Below, piece by piece: positions 17,381-25,271 of a stretch of DNA of 64,000 bases. The DNA comes from an uncultured Saprospirales bacterium. GTDB lineage: Bacteria > Bacteroidota > Bacteroidia > Chitinophagales > JADIYW01. A program made the position numbers and the translations under genes. Position 1 is the first letter of the stretch, and each line of letters starts with the position of its first letter. The notes beneath the pieces were generated by a model. It searched no databases, was not told where the DNA came from, and was given only the letters and a program-made list of their open reading frames with translations. The DNA lies in assembly GCA_938008535.1 (NCBI GenBank), contig CALLKF010000114.1:1-64000 (forward strand), read 5' to 3'.

Positions 17381-17611
17381 ATGAAAGAAAGATGCTTCCA
17401 CACGAAAGAAAGTTGAAGCCCGATGAATGATACTTTAAACCAAATGAAAGGAAGTTGAAGCCGGATGAAAGGAAGATTAAATTGGATGAAATAAAGATTA
17501 AGCTGGATGAAAGAGAGTTTATATTGGATGAAAGAAAGATAAAGATAGATGGAAGAGAGATTAAACTTCATGAAAGAAAGCTTAAGAAGGATGAAAGAAA
17601 GTTGGCTTCGG
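17381..17611. repeat. 21-bp tandem repeat array, 11 head-to-tail units
   Basis: Units begin at 17381, 17402, 17423, 17444, 17465, 17486, 17507, 17528, 17549, 17570 and 17591, an exact 21-bp step throughout. The shared core is ATGAAAGAAAG followed by a variable stretch and usually TGG or GG before the next unit; the plus strand is purine-rich. Because 21 is a multiple of three, a minus-strand frame with heptads like LSFIQ stays open (17368-17571), but it lacks any sign of a real gene. There are no unique spacers, so it is not a CRISPR array. The array lies in the 5' flank of the XRE gene. Confidence 0.92.
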
Positions 17612-17674
17612 AAAGGTGGTTTTGGGATTGAATGAGGTGTAAATGGTTGGTTTACAATGGAATTTGTTTTTCAT

Positions 17675-17810
17675 CCAGTCGAAAACTGGTTTAATCAGTA
17701 CACACTAATGATCCTTCGGAACACTAGTGCGAAACTGGGCTTGGTAGTTGACAGGTGACGCTTGCCAATGCACAATTGCTATGCTAAGCTAAACACCTGT
17801 CACGGGCAAG
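17675..17810. other. Structured non-coding stretch with pseudoknot-like pairing
   Basis: Between the repeat array and the gene at 17903 there are several interlocking complementarities. CCAGT/ACTGG form a 5-bp hairpin (17675-17689). CACTA/TAGTG (17703-17707, 17725-17729) enclose TCC/GGA. TGACAGGTG (17749-17757) pairs with CACCTGTCA (17794-17802), while CTTGCC (17761-17766), located inside that loop, pairs with GGCAAG (17805-17810) outside it, i.e. the A-B-A'-B' order of an H-type pseudoknot. The stretch looks GC-richer than flanking spacers and has no credible open frame. It could be an RNA, a recombination site or a remnant of a mobile element; orientation is undetermined. Confidence 0.45.
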
Positions 17811-17902
17811 GAATGTTATTATCATACAATTTTTATTTAGCACATAAAACACTTAAAGTGACGTTTTTTTTACATATTTACAACATTATTTAAAATCTTA
17901 CT

Positions 17903-18274
17903 ATGAAAAAATTCTTCCGAATATTAATTCCTGTTGTGATAGTATTCCTTTATTACATTTATTATAAAAATAAAGAAATAACTTACTATGTTTCGTCAAA
18001 CGAAATGCCAATAATTAAATATACAAATGAGATTGGTGATGAAGATATTGGTATTGTTCCACAACCCAAATTTGGAAAGTATATTTGGGAAAGAAAAGTG
18101 CATTTTGACTCAAAAGTAAATAGAATAAAGTTGAATGTGATGTTCGGTAATGATACTGTTGAATGTAACGCACAAATCAATTCAGGCAATGTTATAGTAG
18201 CAGAAAAAACAATCATTGATACTGGTAGATTGTTTTCTATTCCTCAAATAATTCTTGAGTACAATGTTCCTTAA
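17903..18274 (+). CDS. Hypothetical single-pass membrane protein
   Basis: 123 residues, not recognised. Residues 5-22 (FRILIPVVIVFLYYIYYK) form an N-terminal membrane anchor or uncleaved signal; the remainder is a small beta-rich domain with charged residues (KFGKYIWERKVHFDSKVNRI). Clear ATG, no strong promoter match. It is isolated between the structured stretch and ParDE, and is convergent with parE. AT-rich coding. No function can be proposed. Confidence 0.6.
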   Translation: MKKFFRILIPVVIVFLYYIYYKNKEITYYVSSNEMPIIKYTNEIGDEDIGIVPQPKFGKYIWERKVHFDSKVNRIKLNVMFGNDTVECNAQINSGNVIVAEKTIIDTGRLFSIPQIILEYNVP

Positions 18275-18314
18275 GGTAATTAGATAAATCAGCGATCAAA
18301 CTTTGTAATTAAAA

Positions 18315-18614
18315 TTACTCTTTCATTCTATTCTTCAAATCCATACTTCCATGTAAAATTCTTATAATTTCTATTTCTGTTTTTGAAACAACTTGATAAA
18401 ATATAATGTGTTTGTTTGCTAAGTAGCCCAAAATGGTTGTTCCTATTTCAATGTATTTTTTTCCTGCGTTTGGGTTTTCTGCAAGTTCTTGGCAAGTATT
18501 TAACAGATAGTTATAATATTCATCAGCTTGCTTTTCTGACCATTCATCATAAGTATATTCCCAAATTTCAGATAAATCGTCAACTGCTTTATTGCTTAAA
18601 TGATACTTAGGCAT
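18315..18614 (-). CDS. ParE/RelE-superfamily toxin
   Basis: 99 residues with the ParE pattern: YHLSNKAVDDLSEIWEYTYDEW at the N-terminus (written in two helices), NPNAGKKYIEIGTTILGY in the middle and HIIFYQV...IEIIRILHG at the end. ParE toxins poison DNA gyrase, but the superfamily also includes ribosome-dependent RNases, so the target is not certain. It overlaps the antitoxin gene by 8 bases, the usual coupling. Convergent with 17903-18274. Confidence 0.85.
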   Translation of the reverse strand: MPKYHLSNKAVDDLSEIWEYTYDEWSEKQADEYYNYLLNTCQELAENPNAGKKYIEIGTTILGYLANKHIIFYQVVSKTEIEIIRILHGSMDLKNRMKE

Positions 18615-18858
18615 TTGCTTTTTTTCTTGCTTTTAAATTTTGAAGATGTTTTTTGGGATTAAAGTCTTTAGCAATTCCGCTATCAATTCCTTCTTGAATT
18701 TTATTTTTTAAAGAAAGAATTCTATTTTCTTCACCTTCCAATAAACGCAAGCCAGCACGAATGATTTCACTCGCGTTTTTATAACGACCTTGATTTATTT
18801 TGTCTTGAACAAAATCTTCAAAATAATTTCCTAATGAAACAGATGTGTTATTTTTCAT
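18607..18858 (-). CDS. ParD-type antitoxin
   Basis: 83 residues. The N-terminal ribbon-helix-helix is NTSVSLGNYFEDFVQDKINQ then GRYKNASEIIRAGLRLLE, the signature of ParD/CopG-like antitoxins; the C-terminal half (KNKIQEGIDSGIAKDFNPKKH) is the part that wraps the toxin. The dimer usually represses its own promoter. Here a perfect palindrome lies within that promoter (18878-18892), consistent with autoregulation. Confidence 0.87.
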   Translation of the reverse strand: MKNNTSVSLGNYFEDFVQDKINQGRYKNASEIIRAGLRLLEGEENRILSLKNKIQEGIDSGIAKDFNPKKHLQNLKARKKANA

Positions 18859-18871
18859 GAATAAACTTTTT

Positions 18872-18903
18872 CAAATTTACCAATTTTTGGTATAAATGTC
18901 AAA
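18872..18903 (-). promoter_or_regulatory. parDE promoter with operator palindrome
   Basis: On the minus strand TTTG (18900-18903), a 20-base spacer and TAAATTTG (18872-18879) match the Bacteroidota consensus exactly. The palindrome TACCAA-TTT-TTGGTA (18878-18892) overlaps the -7 box and fills half of the spacer, so a bound antitoxin dimer would block RNA polymerase. Confidence 0.8.
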
Positions 18904-18909
18904 TTCTTT

Positions 18910-19006
18910 TTCTGTGAAAATTCGTGAAAACTGTGCGCAAAAACAGAACACGGATTTGAATGATTATTATGATTTATTCTTCTGTGAAAATCTGTGTAAT
19001 CTGTGA
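18910..19006. repeat. Direct repeats TCTGTGAAAA...CTGTG
   Basis: Two related copies (18910-18935 and 18980-19006) share TCTGTGAAAA followed by TCGTG or TCTGTG and a final CTGTG, 70 bases apart. The second has the internal triple TCTGTG. No reading frame. Similar phrases are, from memory, common between genes in Bacteroidota. Confidence 0.5.
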
Positions 19007-19031
19007 GAAATAGAGTTTAGAAAGAATCTGA

Positions 19032-19688
19032 TTACACTTCCAAATACCTCATCAAACTATCATATCTGTCTTGTAGTTGATATTCGAAAACGGATTGATG
19101 GTAAACAGCAATTACATTGTAGTTGTAGCGTTCAAAAGATGCTTGTATTTCTTTTAAATCTACTTTGTTTATTTTGATGGAAACACGCAACGAATTGTTA
19201 GGTTGTGTTGACAGCATGGTTTGCAAAATCATAGCATTGTTGGATTCTACAATGCGCGAAATTTCGGTGAGTGAATAGTTTTTTGCTTCTACTTCTAATA
19301 ATAGAATGCCTCCACTTGCTGATAGTGCTGACTTTGCGGTGAATTGTTCTAAAATTTTTTGTGGTGACGTAATTCCGATATAATTATTTTCGCTGGTCAC
19401 CACTGCTACTGCATAGGAATTTATATCGTTGCACTTTTTCAATACATCAAATAAATGTGTTTCTTCTGAAATTTTTTCTGATTTTGCAATTTCAATAATT
19501 GCATTAATAGTGAGTTCATCATCCATTTCCAATAAATTATTTTCGGAAACGGTTGCTACGTATTGTTCATCATGTACCACAGCTAAATGGTCTGTTTTAA
19601 ATTCATGCATCAAATCCAACACAAAATGAATTTTATCTTCTAAACGAATAAAAGGAATGGATGTTTCTATGCAATCTTGTGCGAACAC
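19032..19688 (-). CDS. CBS domain-pair protein with ACT-like C-terminus
   Basis: 218 residues from a GTG start; an in-frame stop lies just upstream, so no earlier start exists. Two CBS motifs occupy about 1-58 (IPFIRLEDKIHFVLDLM ... LAVVHDEQYVATVSE) and 65-125 (ETHLFDVLKKCNDIN ... YAVAVVTSENNYIGITS). The C-terminal 80 residues (GGILLLEVEAKNYSLTEISR ... SLRVSIKINKVDLKEI) resemble an ACT-type ligand fold. Such proteins sense adenosine nucleotides; this architecture is AcuB-like and common in Bacteroidota, but the target is unknown. Monocistronic. Confidence 0.78.
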   Translation of the reverse strand: MFAQDCIETSIPFIRLEDKIHFVLDLMHEFKTDHLAVVHDEQYVATVSENNLLEMDDELTINAIIEIAKSEKISEETHLFDVLKKCNDINSYAVAVVTSENNYIGITSPQKILEQFTAKSALSASGGILLLEVEAKNYSLTEISRIVESNNAMILQTMLSTQPNNSLRVSIKINKVDLKEIQASFERYNYNVIAVYHQSVFEYQLQDRYDSLMRYLEV

Positions 19689-19798
19689 GGCTTTCTATTT
19701 TTGTAAATGTATAAAATAATTCTATTACTTGCTTGAAATAAGACAAGATGCATGCCAATTTTGATTTAGGACAATTTAGCAATACATATGCTTTGTGA

Positions 19799-22276
19799 TT
19801 AAAAATTAAATTGTAAACCTAAAGTCATTAGCCATTTGGGTGCCAATGGATTGTCGCGGTGAGTGACGCGCCACATGACATCATAGCGCAAAAATTTTAG
19901 AATATTTTCAATTCCAAAACCAACTTCAATATAAGGTATTTTACCTAATGGTCGAATAAACGTATTGTTCAGTGCGTTTATTTCTTTATTAGCATTGCTC
20001 ACGTTGCCCCAAACACCACGCGTGTGTATCACTTCTCGTAGTTTTAATTTTCGAATACCTGGAATTCTATTTAAGAAAAAACCATCAAAATGGTGTGAGA
20101 AATTCCACTGAATATATTGATCGCTGTAAAATTCGTAATCATTCATCATATTAAAAGCAGTGTTGCTGTATATATAGGTTTGGTTTCCATCGTGTACTTC
20201 AGAAAGCAAAAAAGGAACTTTACCAAACACTTTACCTGCTTGAAAACGCATCTCAAAACGTCCAATGGTGTTAATTGGTATTATATCAGAAAACGCAATT
20301 GTTATTTTTTGATAATTGTATTGGCTGCCTAAAAATCCTTTAATACCAAAAGCACATTCTAATTGCAAAACTGGTATACTACCACTGTTTAATGAACTTC
20401 TGAATAACGAATTTTTATCTAAATATCTTTCACCAAAAGCCCAACGTGATTTAAATACTAGTTCTGTTTCGTTTAATTTTGATAGTGTATCGATGGTATT
20501 ATCATTGTTTTGATAAGTATGGAAAAACGGAATTAATCCTTGTTGTAAACGACGGTTTTGAAGTGTAAAACCCATACTCATGCCTTGTTTATATTCAATA
20601 GAATAGCCAATTTTAGCTTCATCCATGTATAACAAACGCACAGCAGGTTTTCGACGCGTAATAGCGATGTTTAAAAAATTATCGGTTGATAATAAATCGT
20701 TCGTTCTGGTGATTTTTACTACATCGTGCGTGTAGGAAAGATTGATGATTTGTCGCGGTTTTTTATAAATCAGAAACTCAGCAGACGTACCACCTTTAAA
20801 TCTTTTGTCTTTTAAACCATACGCTAAATAACCACCAAACTGTGTCCAATTGGAAAATTTGCTGGATGTTTGAATGCCTAGTCTAAAGCGCCAACCTTCT
20901 AATTTATTATTGCTGATTACGTTTAAAATAGGTCCTAATTCAATGGGTCCAATTCTGTAATAACCTGTCAGAATAGTGTGTAAAATTTCGCCGTAGGTTT
21001 TGTATGCAGGAATTTTTTTTATAGTATCGATTAAATGATAAACAGCCGCTTCGTTTTTACTGAGTTGTATAAAGCGTGATGTGTCCCAATATTGCTGGTC
21101 TTTTTTGATAGCTTCATCGTCTATCACTAATTTTTCTTTTAGTTTAGAAATAACAGAATCATTGTAATATTCGTTGATTCTGAAATTTTTATAGACTGCA
21201 TTTTTACGTGTAATGATGGCTGGCTTTTTCTCAAACGGTGCAAACTCGATCATAAAATAATCATTCGTCAGCATCCAGAATTGATTATCTACAAAATCAA
21301 ACTTTTGATTGAGCTCAATACGTTTTACAAAATTGATATTTACATGCGGTGCCATACGCAATTGCATATCTTTAATAGCAAAATTATTTTCAGAAACAAT
21401 CATACTTCCAAAAAATGTAAAATCACCTTTAGTTTTGGGCTCGAACATCATTTTGTAATGCACCGAATTATCGATAATCATAGTATCAATTACTTTGTAT
21501 CGATAAAATGATTTGCACGAATTGGCAATTGGACTGATGAATTGCTTAGCCATAATTTCATATGCATTATCGTAAATATCAATATCCTGGTAAGTAGAGC
21601 TCAGAAACTCATTTAAGCTGCCATCATTTACACCGGAAACTTTAGATGCCACCACCACTTCTCGTTTTTTATTGAGCTTGGTTGTGTAATAAAAATCGGA
21701 AATAGTTTCAGATAACAACAATGGCAAAAACGGTTCGTCTTCGCTGGTGCTGTCTATATTATTAAAAATAAATTTAAACGGCTTCAGTACTTTTCTATCC
21801 ATAAATTTATCGGATAGTTTGTGCACATCGAGTTCCACTTTATTGTAAGCTTCGTAGCTATAATTTGCTAAATGTTTTTTATCATTTTTATCTTTGTTTT
21901 CTAAAATTTTTCGAATTAAATAATCTTCCAAAGACTCTTTACTAGCAAGAATTACTGCTTCAGCCAACACATTCTCAGATGGTTTTAAATAAAAATTTAT
22001 TTTTTGTTTGGATTGTTTCTTTATTGGCAATGTTTGTTCTTCATAACCTAAAAATGCTGCGGAAATGGAATCGAAATCAGTATTCAATTTTATTTGAAAA
22101 TAACCAGTATCATCTGAAGTAGTTCCTTGAGTAGAACCATTTACATATACATTTGCATATCCAATCGGTTGTTTTGTAGAAGCATCAAACACAATACCAT
22201 CTATAAAAGTTTGTCCTTTTATAGAGAAAAAATTTAGTAGCAAAAAAAATAGTAAATATGATTTTGAAAATTGCAT
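19799..22276 (-). CDS. DUF5686 outer-membrane protein with carboxypeptidase-regulatory-like domain
   Basis: 825 residues with a signal peptide (1-21). Residues about 22-105 are a CarboxypepD_reg-like beta-sandwich (IDGVIFDASTKQPIGYANVY ... FQIKLNTDFDSISAAFLGYEE), followed by the DUF5686 region that fills the rest of the protein. The C-terminus is rich in aromatic-ending strands and ends LGLQFNF, the pattern of an outer-membrane beta-barrel. Function is unknown; the regulatory-like domain is also found at the start of TonB receptors. It is divergent from xth. Confidence 0.82.
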   Translation of the reverse strand: MQFSKSYLLFFLLLNFFSIKGQTFIDGIVFDASTKQPIGYANVYVNGSTQGTTSDDTGYFQIKLNTDFDSISAAFLGYEEQTLPIKKQSKQKINFYLKPSENVLAEAVILASKESLEDYLIRKILENKDKNDKKHLANYSYEAYNKVELDVHKLSDKFMDRKVLKPFKFIFNNIDSTSEDEPFLPLLLSETISDFYYTTKLNKKREVVVASKVSGVNDGSLNEFLSSTYQDIDIYDNAYEIMAKQFISPIANSCKSFYRYKVIDTMIIDNSVHYKMMFEPKTKGDFTFFGSMIVSENNFAIKDMQLRMAPHVNINFVKRIELNQKFDFVDNQFWMLTNDYFMIEFAPFEKKPAIITRKNAVYKNFRINEYYNDSVISKLKEKLVIDDEAIKKDQQYWDTSRFIQLSKNEAAVYHLIDTIKKIPAYKTYGEILHTILTGYYRIGPIELGPILNVISNNKLEGWRFRLGIQTSSKFSNWTQFGGYLAYGLKDKRFKGGTSAEFLIYKKPRQIINLSYTHDVVKITRTNDLLSTDNFLNIAITRRKPAVRLLYMDEAKIGYSIEYKQGMSMGFTLQNRRLQQGLIPFFHTYQNNDNTIDTLSKLNETELVFKSRWAFGERYLDKNSLFRSSLNSGSIPVLQLECAFGIKGFLGSQYNYQKITIAFSDIIPINTIGRFEMRFQAGKVFGKVPFLLSEVHDGNQTYIYSNTAFNMMNDYEFYSDQYIQWNFSHHFDGFFLNRIPGIRKLKLREVIHTRGVWGNVSNANKEINALNNTFIRPLGKIPYIEVGFGIENILKFLRYDVMWRVTHRDNPLAPKWLMTLGLQFNF

Positions 22277-22401
22277 TCGTTCTACTATTTTTTTACCTTG
22301 TGTTTCTTATTCTTTTATCAGAATTATAATTCATAGTTGGTTTTGATTTTGCTAAGTTAAGAAATACTTAAATACAATTACCAAAAAAAGTATATAAAAG
22401 C

Positions 22402-23178
22402 ATGGATACAATAGAGTTAGTTTCGTATAATGTAAATGGAATTCGTTCAGCGATTTCGAAAGGATTGATTGATTGGATTCAACAAACGAATTATGATATT
22501 TATTTATTTCAGGAAATAAAGGCAAACGAAGCTGACATTCCGAAAGAATTATTTGAAGCGATTGGCTATGAATGTCATTTTTTTTCAGCACAAAAAAAAG
22601 GGTATAGTGGTGTAGGTGTAGTTACAAAAATGAAGCCACAAAATGTAGTGCGTGGTATGCAAATTCCAAAACACGATGGCGAAGGCAGATTAATTCGTTT
22701 TGATATTGGTGATATTACATTTATCAATTCCTATTTTCCGTCAGGCAGCAGTGGTGAAGAGCGACAAAGTGTGAAAATGGAATATTTGGATGATTATTTT
22801 AAATACATACATGAATTAAAAAAAGAAAAAAAGAAAATCATTATTTCCGGTGATTATAATATTTGCCACGAAGCAATTGATATTCATGATCCGAAAGGCA
22901 ACAAAGATAGTTCTGGTTTTTTGCCAGAAGAACGTGCATGGATGACAAAATATTTTGATAGTGGTTTTATTGATACGTTTCGTCATTTTCACAAAGAAGA
23001 AAAAGCGCAATATTCCTGGTGGAGCTTTAGAGCCAACGCTCGCAACAACAACAAAGGTTGGCGCATTGATTATCATGTAGCAACCAAAGAATTGGAAGAA
23101 CAATTATTGGATGCGCAAATTTTTATGGATGTAAAACACAGTGATCATTGTCCAATTTATTTGAAGATAAAAGTGTAG
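22402..23178 (+). CDS. xth: Exodeoxyribonuclease III / AP endonuclease
   Basis: 258 residues of the exonuclease-endonuclease-phosphatase family. Motifs in order: SYNVNGIRS (Asn10 region), LFQEIKAN with metal ligand Glu38, SGDYNICHEAIDIH near 149-162 with the catalytic Asp and Asn, WRIDYH, and the final HSDHCP with the Asp-His pair. It cuts DNA at abasic sites and has 3'-exonuclease activity in base excision repair. An isolated plus-strand gene divergent from the DUF5686 gene. Confidence 0.93.
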   Translation: MDTIELVSYNVNGIRSAISKGLIDWIQQTNYDIYLFQEIKANEADIPKELFEAIGYECHFFSAQKKGYSGVGVVTKMKPQNVVRGMQIPKHDGEGRLIRFDIGDITFINSYFPSGSSGEERQSVKMEYLDDYFKYIHELKKEKKKIIISGDYNICHEAIDIHDPKGNKDSSGFLPEERAWMTKYFDSGFIDTFRHFHKEEKAQYSWWSFRANARNNNKGWRIDYHVATKELEEQLLDAQIFMDVKHSDHCPIYLKIKV

Positions 23179-23180
23179 CG

Positions 23181-23232
23181 AACTTTAGAAAAGTTCCGTT
23201 GTGATAGAATTCAAACTTTTATAAAGTTTTTG
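23181..23232. repeat. AT-rich repeats of the AACTTT...AAAGTT family
   Basis: Two small palindromes (AACTTTAGAAAAGTT at 23181-23195 and AAACTTTTATAAAGTTT at 23213-23229) follow xth. The first is the same string found at 1134-1149 near the glucosaminidase gene. Confidence 0.5.
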
Positions 23233-23241
23233 TTTTTCAGT

Positions 23242-23316
23242 TTTCTGTCATCTATTCATTACAAAAACTTATTTATTGCCACTTTGACAGAAATATCATT
23301 ATGGTATAGCTTTTGT
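23242..23316 (+). promoter_or_regulatory. Candidate heat-shock / sigma-54-like control region of htpG
   Basis: TTTCTGTCA (23242-23250) and TGACAGAAA (23285-23293) form a 9-bp inverted repeat, and TGCCA (23277-23281) precedes TGACA (23285-23289). Ten bases further, TGG at 23302-23304 is separated by ten bases from GT at 23315-23316, close to the GG-N10-GC spacing of sigma-54 promoters (GC is replaced by GT). A sigma-54 gene is present in this window. This is a hypothesis only. Confidence 0.35.
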
Positions 23317-23363
23317 CTGATTCGTTTCATAAATCATTTCTCAAATCTAAAATCTAAATAGCT

Positions 23364-25226
23364 ATGTCTATCGAAACAGGAAAAATTAATGTACATACCG
23401 AAAACATCTTTCCAATTATTAAAAAATTCTTGTATTCTGATCATGAAATTTTCTTACGCGAATTAGTATCAAACGCAGTTGATGCAACCAAAAAACTACA
23501 AGGTCTTTCTCAATTAGGTGAAGCAAAAGGCGATATTGGTGATTTGACCATTCAAATTTCTATTGATAAAGAGAAAAATACGTTGACCATTGCCGACAAA
23601 GGTTTAGGTATGACGGCTGATGAAGTGAAAAAATACATCAATCAAATTGCTTTTTCTTCGGCTGGCGAATTTGCAGAAAAATTAAAAGACACCGATTCAA
23701 AATCAATCATCGGACATTTTGGATTGGGTTTTTACTCAGCCTTTATGGTTGCTGAAAAAGTAGAAATTTACACCAAATCATACAAAGATGAGCCTGCTGT
23801 AAAATGGACATCTGACGGCTCGACAGAATTTACCTTAGAAGAAATTGAAAAAACAGATCGCGGTTCTGAAATCGTCTTATATATTGCTGAAGATTCGAAA
23901 GAATTTTTAGAAGAACATCGCATCAAAACATTGTTGAATAAGTATTGCAAATTCTTGCCAATTCCAATTCAATTTGGTGATAAATGGCAAAGTGAAGAAG
24001 ATAAAAAAGCAGAAAAACCAATTGAGCCAAATATCATCAACAATACCAATCCGGCCTGGACAAAAACGCCTGCTTCGTTAACTGATGAAGATTACAAAAG
24101 TTTTTATCGCGAATTGTATCCGATGAATTTTGATGAGCCACTTTTTTGGATTCATTTGAATGTGGACTATCCGTTTAACTTAACTGGAATTTTATATTTT
24201 CCAAAATTGAAAAAGAATTTTGAAGTACAGAAAGATAAAATTCAATTGTATTCAAACCAGGTTTTTGTTACGGATAATGTTGGTGAAATTGTTCCTGAAT
24301 ATTTGACTTTATTACATGGTGTTATTGATTCACCAGATATTCCATTGAATGTGTCGCGTTCGTATTTACAAAGCGATGGAAATGTGAAAAAGATCAATCA
24401 GCATATTTCTAAAAAAGTGTCTGACAAACTGCAGGAAATTTTCAAAAACGACAGAAGACAATTTGAAGAAAAATGGAATGATATCGGTTTGTTTGTAAAA
24501 TATGGTATGATCAGCGATGAGAAATTTTATGAAAGAAGCAATGGTTTCGCATTGTTCCAAACCACAGAAAAATCGTTTTATACTTTTGATGAATTAAAAG
24601 AAAAAATCACTGCAAACCAAACAGATAAAGATGGCAATTTAATTGTGTTATACACTTCTGATGATGAAGAACAACATAGTTACATACATCAAGCAAAAGA
24701 ATACGGCTATGAAATTGTGATGCTAGATACGATGATTGATAATCATTTTATTCAGCAGTTAGAATCAAAAAATGAAAAAGTACAATTTAAGCGTGTTGAT
24801 GCAGATATTGTTTCTAATTTAATTTCGAAAGATGCTGCAATTGAGTCTGTTTTATCAAAAGATCAAGAAGAAAAATTAAAAACTCTTTTTGAAAATACAG
24901 TAGAAAAAAACAAGGTTGATATTGAATTAAAACCATTGTCGCCGACAGATGCACCAATTGTTATTACGCGTAACGAGTTTATGCGTCGTATGCAGGAAAT
25001 GCAAAAAATGGGTGGTGGCTCGCCGTTTATGTTTGGCAATATGGAAGAAAAAATAAATTTGGTAGTCAACACCAATCATCCAATAAATACGAAGCTGTTA
25101 GAAGAAGATGCGACACATCAAGAAAAACATATCAAGCAATTATATGATTTAGCATTGCTATCTCAAAACATGCTAAAAGGTGAAGCATTGACGAAGTTTG
25201 TACAGCGCAGTTTTGAGTTGATATAA
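23364..25226 (+). CDS. htpG: Molecular chaperone HtpG (Hsp90)
   Basis: 620 residues, full length. The GHKL ATPase domain has ELVSNAVDATKK (ATP-Mg Asn), DKGLGMTADEV, and SIIGHFGLGFYSAFMVA; the middle domain contains the ATP-sensing Arg in LNVSRSYLQSD, and the C-terminal dimer region is complete. The acidic linker between N and M domains is short (SEEDKKAEKPIEP), as in bacterial HtpG. It is an ATP-driven cytosolic chaperone. A large hairpin between htpG and the convergent DUF4249 gene probably ends both transcripts. Confidence 0.95.
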   Translation: MSIETGKINVHTENIFPIIKKFLYSDHEIFLRELVSNAVDATKKLQGLSQLGEAKGDIGDLTIQISIDKEKNTLTIADKGLGMTADEVKKYINQIAFSSAGEFAEKLKDTDSKSIIGHFGLGFYSAFMVAEKVEIYTKSYKDEPAVKWTSDGSTEFTLEEIEKTDRGSEIVLYIAEDSKEFLEEHRIKTLLNKYCKFLPIPIQFGDKWQSEEDKKAEKPIEPNIINNTNPAWTKTPASLTDEDYKSFYRELYPMNFDEPLFWIHLNVDYPFNLTGILYFPKLKKNFEVQKDKIQLYSNQVFVTDNVGEIVPEYLTLLHGVIDSPDIPLNVSRSYLQSDGNVKKINQHISKKVSDKLQEIFKNDRRQFEEKWNDIGLFVKYGMISDEKFYERSNGFALFQTTEKSFYTFDELKEKITANQTDKDGNLIVLYTSDDEEQHSYIHQAKEYGYEIVMLDTMIDNHFIQQLESKNEKVQFKRVDADIVSNLISKDAAIESVLSKDQEEKLKTLFENTVEKNKVDIELKPLSPTDAPIVITRNEFMRRMQEMQKMGGGSPFMFGNMEEKINLVVNTNHPINTKLLEEDATHQEKHIKQLYDLALLSQNMLKGEALTKFVQRSFELI

Positions 25227-25230
25227 TTAT

Positions 25231-25269
25231 TATAAACCATCAAGGTTTTAAAAACCTTGATGGTTTATA
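25231..25269. terminator. Perfect 19-bp palindrome, bidirectional terminator
   Basis: TATAAACCATCAAGGTTTT (25231-25249) is exactly complementary to 25251-25269 around one central A. It sits between the convergent htpG and DUF4249 genes. There is no strong T tract outside the stem. The ACCATCAAGG/CCTTGATGGT arms recall, from memory, a dispersed palindrome family of Bacteroidota. Confidence 0.7.
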
Positions 25270-25271
25270 CA

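Noticed and set aside
17368..17571. Minus-strand open frame of heptad-like repeats (LSFIQ...) over the first 21-bp array
   Set aside because: The frame stays open only because the 21-bp unit is a multiple of three. No promoter, start context or non-repeat domain supports a protein.
17675..17810. tRNA or tmRNA in the structured stretch
   Set aside because: No cloverleaf, no T-loop consensus, and no tag-peptide frame could be found.
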